Source: Bryobacterales bacterium
GTDB taxonomy: Bacteria > Cyanobacteriota > Vampirovibrionia > Obscuribacterales > Obscuribacteraceae
Reading direction: 5' to 3'
Assembly: GCA_903970295.1 (NCBI GenBank)
Contig: CAJCHQ010000768.1
Span: forward strand, 1 to 5,185
DNA: 5,185 bases
The translations under genes were made by a program, and so were the position numbers. The notes beneath the pieces are model-generated. The model did no database searches, was not told the origin of the DNA, and saw only the letters and a program-made list of their open reading frames with translations. Of this stretch, positions 4,925-5,185 are shown in pieces; within the stretch, counting starts at the first letter, position 1; every line of letters starts with the position of its first letter.

Positions 4925-5185
4925 ATGACAAAGTGGAATCAAAAATTCTTCTCGCTCTTATCCTTTTGTGGCGCATTAACGGTTTTGCTCAGCCCTATGG
5001 CGGGCGCCCAGTATCAGAATCAGTATCAAAACCAGTATCAGAATCAGTTGCAAAACCCATATAACAATCCGTCGGGTGGGCATCCACGACCGGGCCCACC
5101 TGGCGGTCCCCTGCCAGAAACAGTGCCTGCATCTGCCAGCACACTGAGAATTCAGCGCTGGGCAGAAGAATGGAAACAACAACAC
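4925..5185 (+). CDS. Exported protein with Q/N/Y-repeat mature N-terminus (runs off right edge)
   Basis: The frame is open for 87 codons from ATG 4925 to the right edge. GAGGA at 4913-4917 is 7 bases upstream. Residues 1-28 are a clear signal peptide: MTKWNQK, hydrophobic FFSLLSFCGALTVLL, then a SPMAGA cleavage site. The mature chain would begin with QYQNQYQNQYQNQLQN (29-44), a four-residue repeat of Q-[YL]-Q-N, followed by a Pro/Gly-rich linker (PSGGHPRPGPPGGPLP, 49-64) and then a probably folded segment beginning near LRIQRWAEEWKQQ (74-86). I do not recognise the family, and the rest of the protein is outside the window. It is transcribed divergently from the alanine-rich/calpain-like operon and may share control with it. 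The low-complexity start could be a surface-exposed or self-associating segment (inference). Confidence 0.85.
   Translation, partial: MTKWNQKFFSLLSFCGALTVLLSPMAGAQYQNQYQNQYQNQLQNPYNNPSGGHPRPGPPGGPLPETVPASASTLRIQRWAEEWKQQH
5009..5056 (+). repeat. Tandem 12-bp repeat (four copies) encoding Q-[YL]-Q-N
   Basis: The units are CAGTATCAGAAT, CAGTATCAAAAC, CAGTATCAGAAT and CAGTTGCAAAAC. Units 1 and 3 are identical, and units 2 and 4 differ at two bases, so the array looks like a duplicated 24-bp pair. It starts exactly at the predicted mature N-terminus and keeps the reading frame. Confidence 0.9.

Noticed and set aside
4976..5185. A minus-strand frame with Leu/Ile/Val repeats resembling a membrane segment.
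   Set aside because: It is the antisense reading of the Q/N/Y tandem repeat in the exported plus-strand protein, which has the better start, ribosome-binding site and signal peptide.

Overview
The window holds six protein-coding genes and no recognisable RNA gene, insertion sequence or CRISPR array. Two genes run off the edges. Base composition is moderate, roughly half G+C by eye. Signal peptides are plain Sec type, Shine-Dalgarno sites are mostly clear, and GTG starts are used. A DUF2911 protein, a secreted PIG-L deacetylase and a bacterial calpain-like protein with EF-hand-like repeats suggest an environmental bacterium with a large genome. Acidobacteriota, Planctomycetota or the non-photosynthetic cyanobacterial relatives (Melainabacteria/Obscuribacterales) would all fit. 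This placement is a low-confidence inference, because no phylogenetic marker is present.

Layout. From 1 to 1335 (minus strand) lies a two-gene operon: an exported DUF2911 protein followed, with a 4-base GTGA stop/start overlap, by the N-terminal 160 codons of an exported PIG-L/LmbE-family deacetylase. From 1336 to 1713 is a non-coding divergent region with a perfect 12-bp palindrome and a 7-bp-arm hairpin. From 1714 to 1947 (plus) is a small membrane protein with a strong ribosome-binding site. It converges on the next unit with only 24 bases between the stop codons and no visible terminator.

From 1972 to 4711 (minus) lies a second two-gene operon. It contains an alanine-rich, leaderless 403-residue protein with 11-residue amphipathic repeats and a Gly/Ala-rich hydrophobic core. 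19 bases downstream is a 502-residue protein with degenerate EF-hand-like modules followed by a calpain (peptidase C2)-like domain whose active site departs from the family. From 4712 to 4924 is a divergent control region with three copies of a GTTGCAA-type element. From 4925 to the right edge (plus) is the start of an exported protein whose mature N-terminus is a Q/N/Y tandem repeat.

The most unusual part is the 1972-4711 operon together with its divergent secreted neighbour. The calpain-like domain keeps the Cys and His positions, but has Asp where the family has Asn and Ala where the oxyanion Gln is expected. It is paired with a protein of no recognised family. A working hypothesis is a protease (or pseudoprotease) and partner/substrate pair. 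Nothing in the sequence proves that link beyond the operon arrangement.
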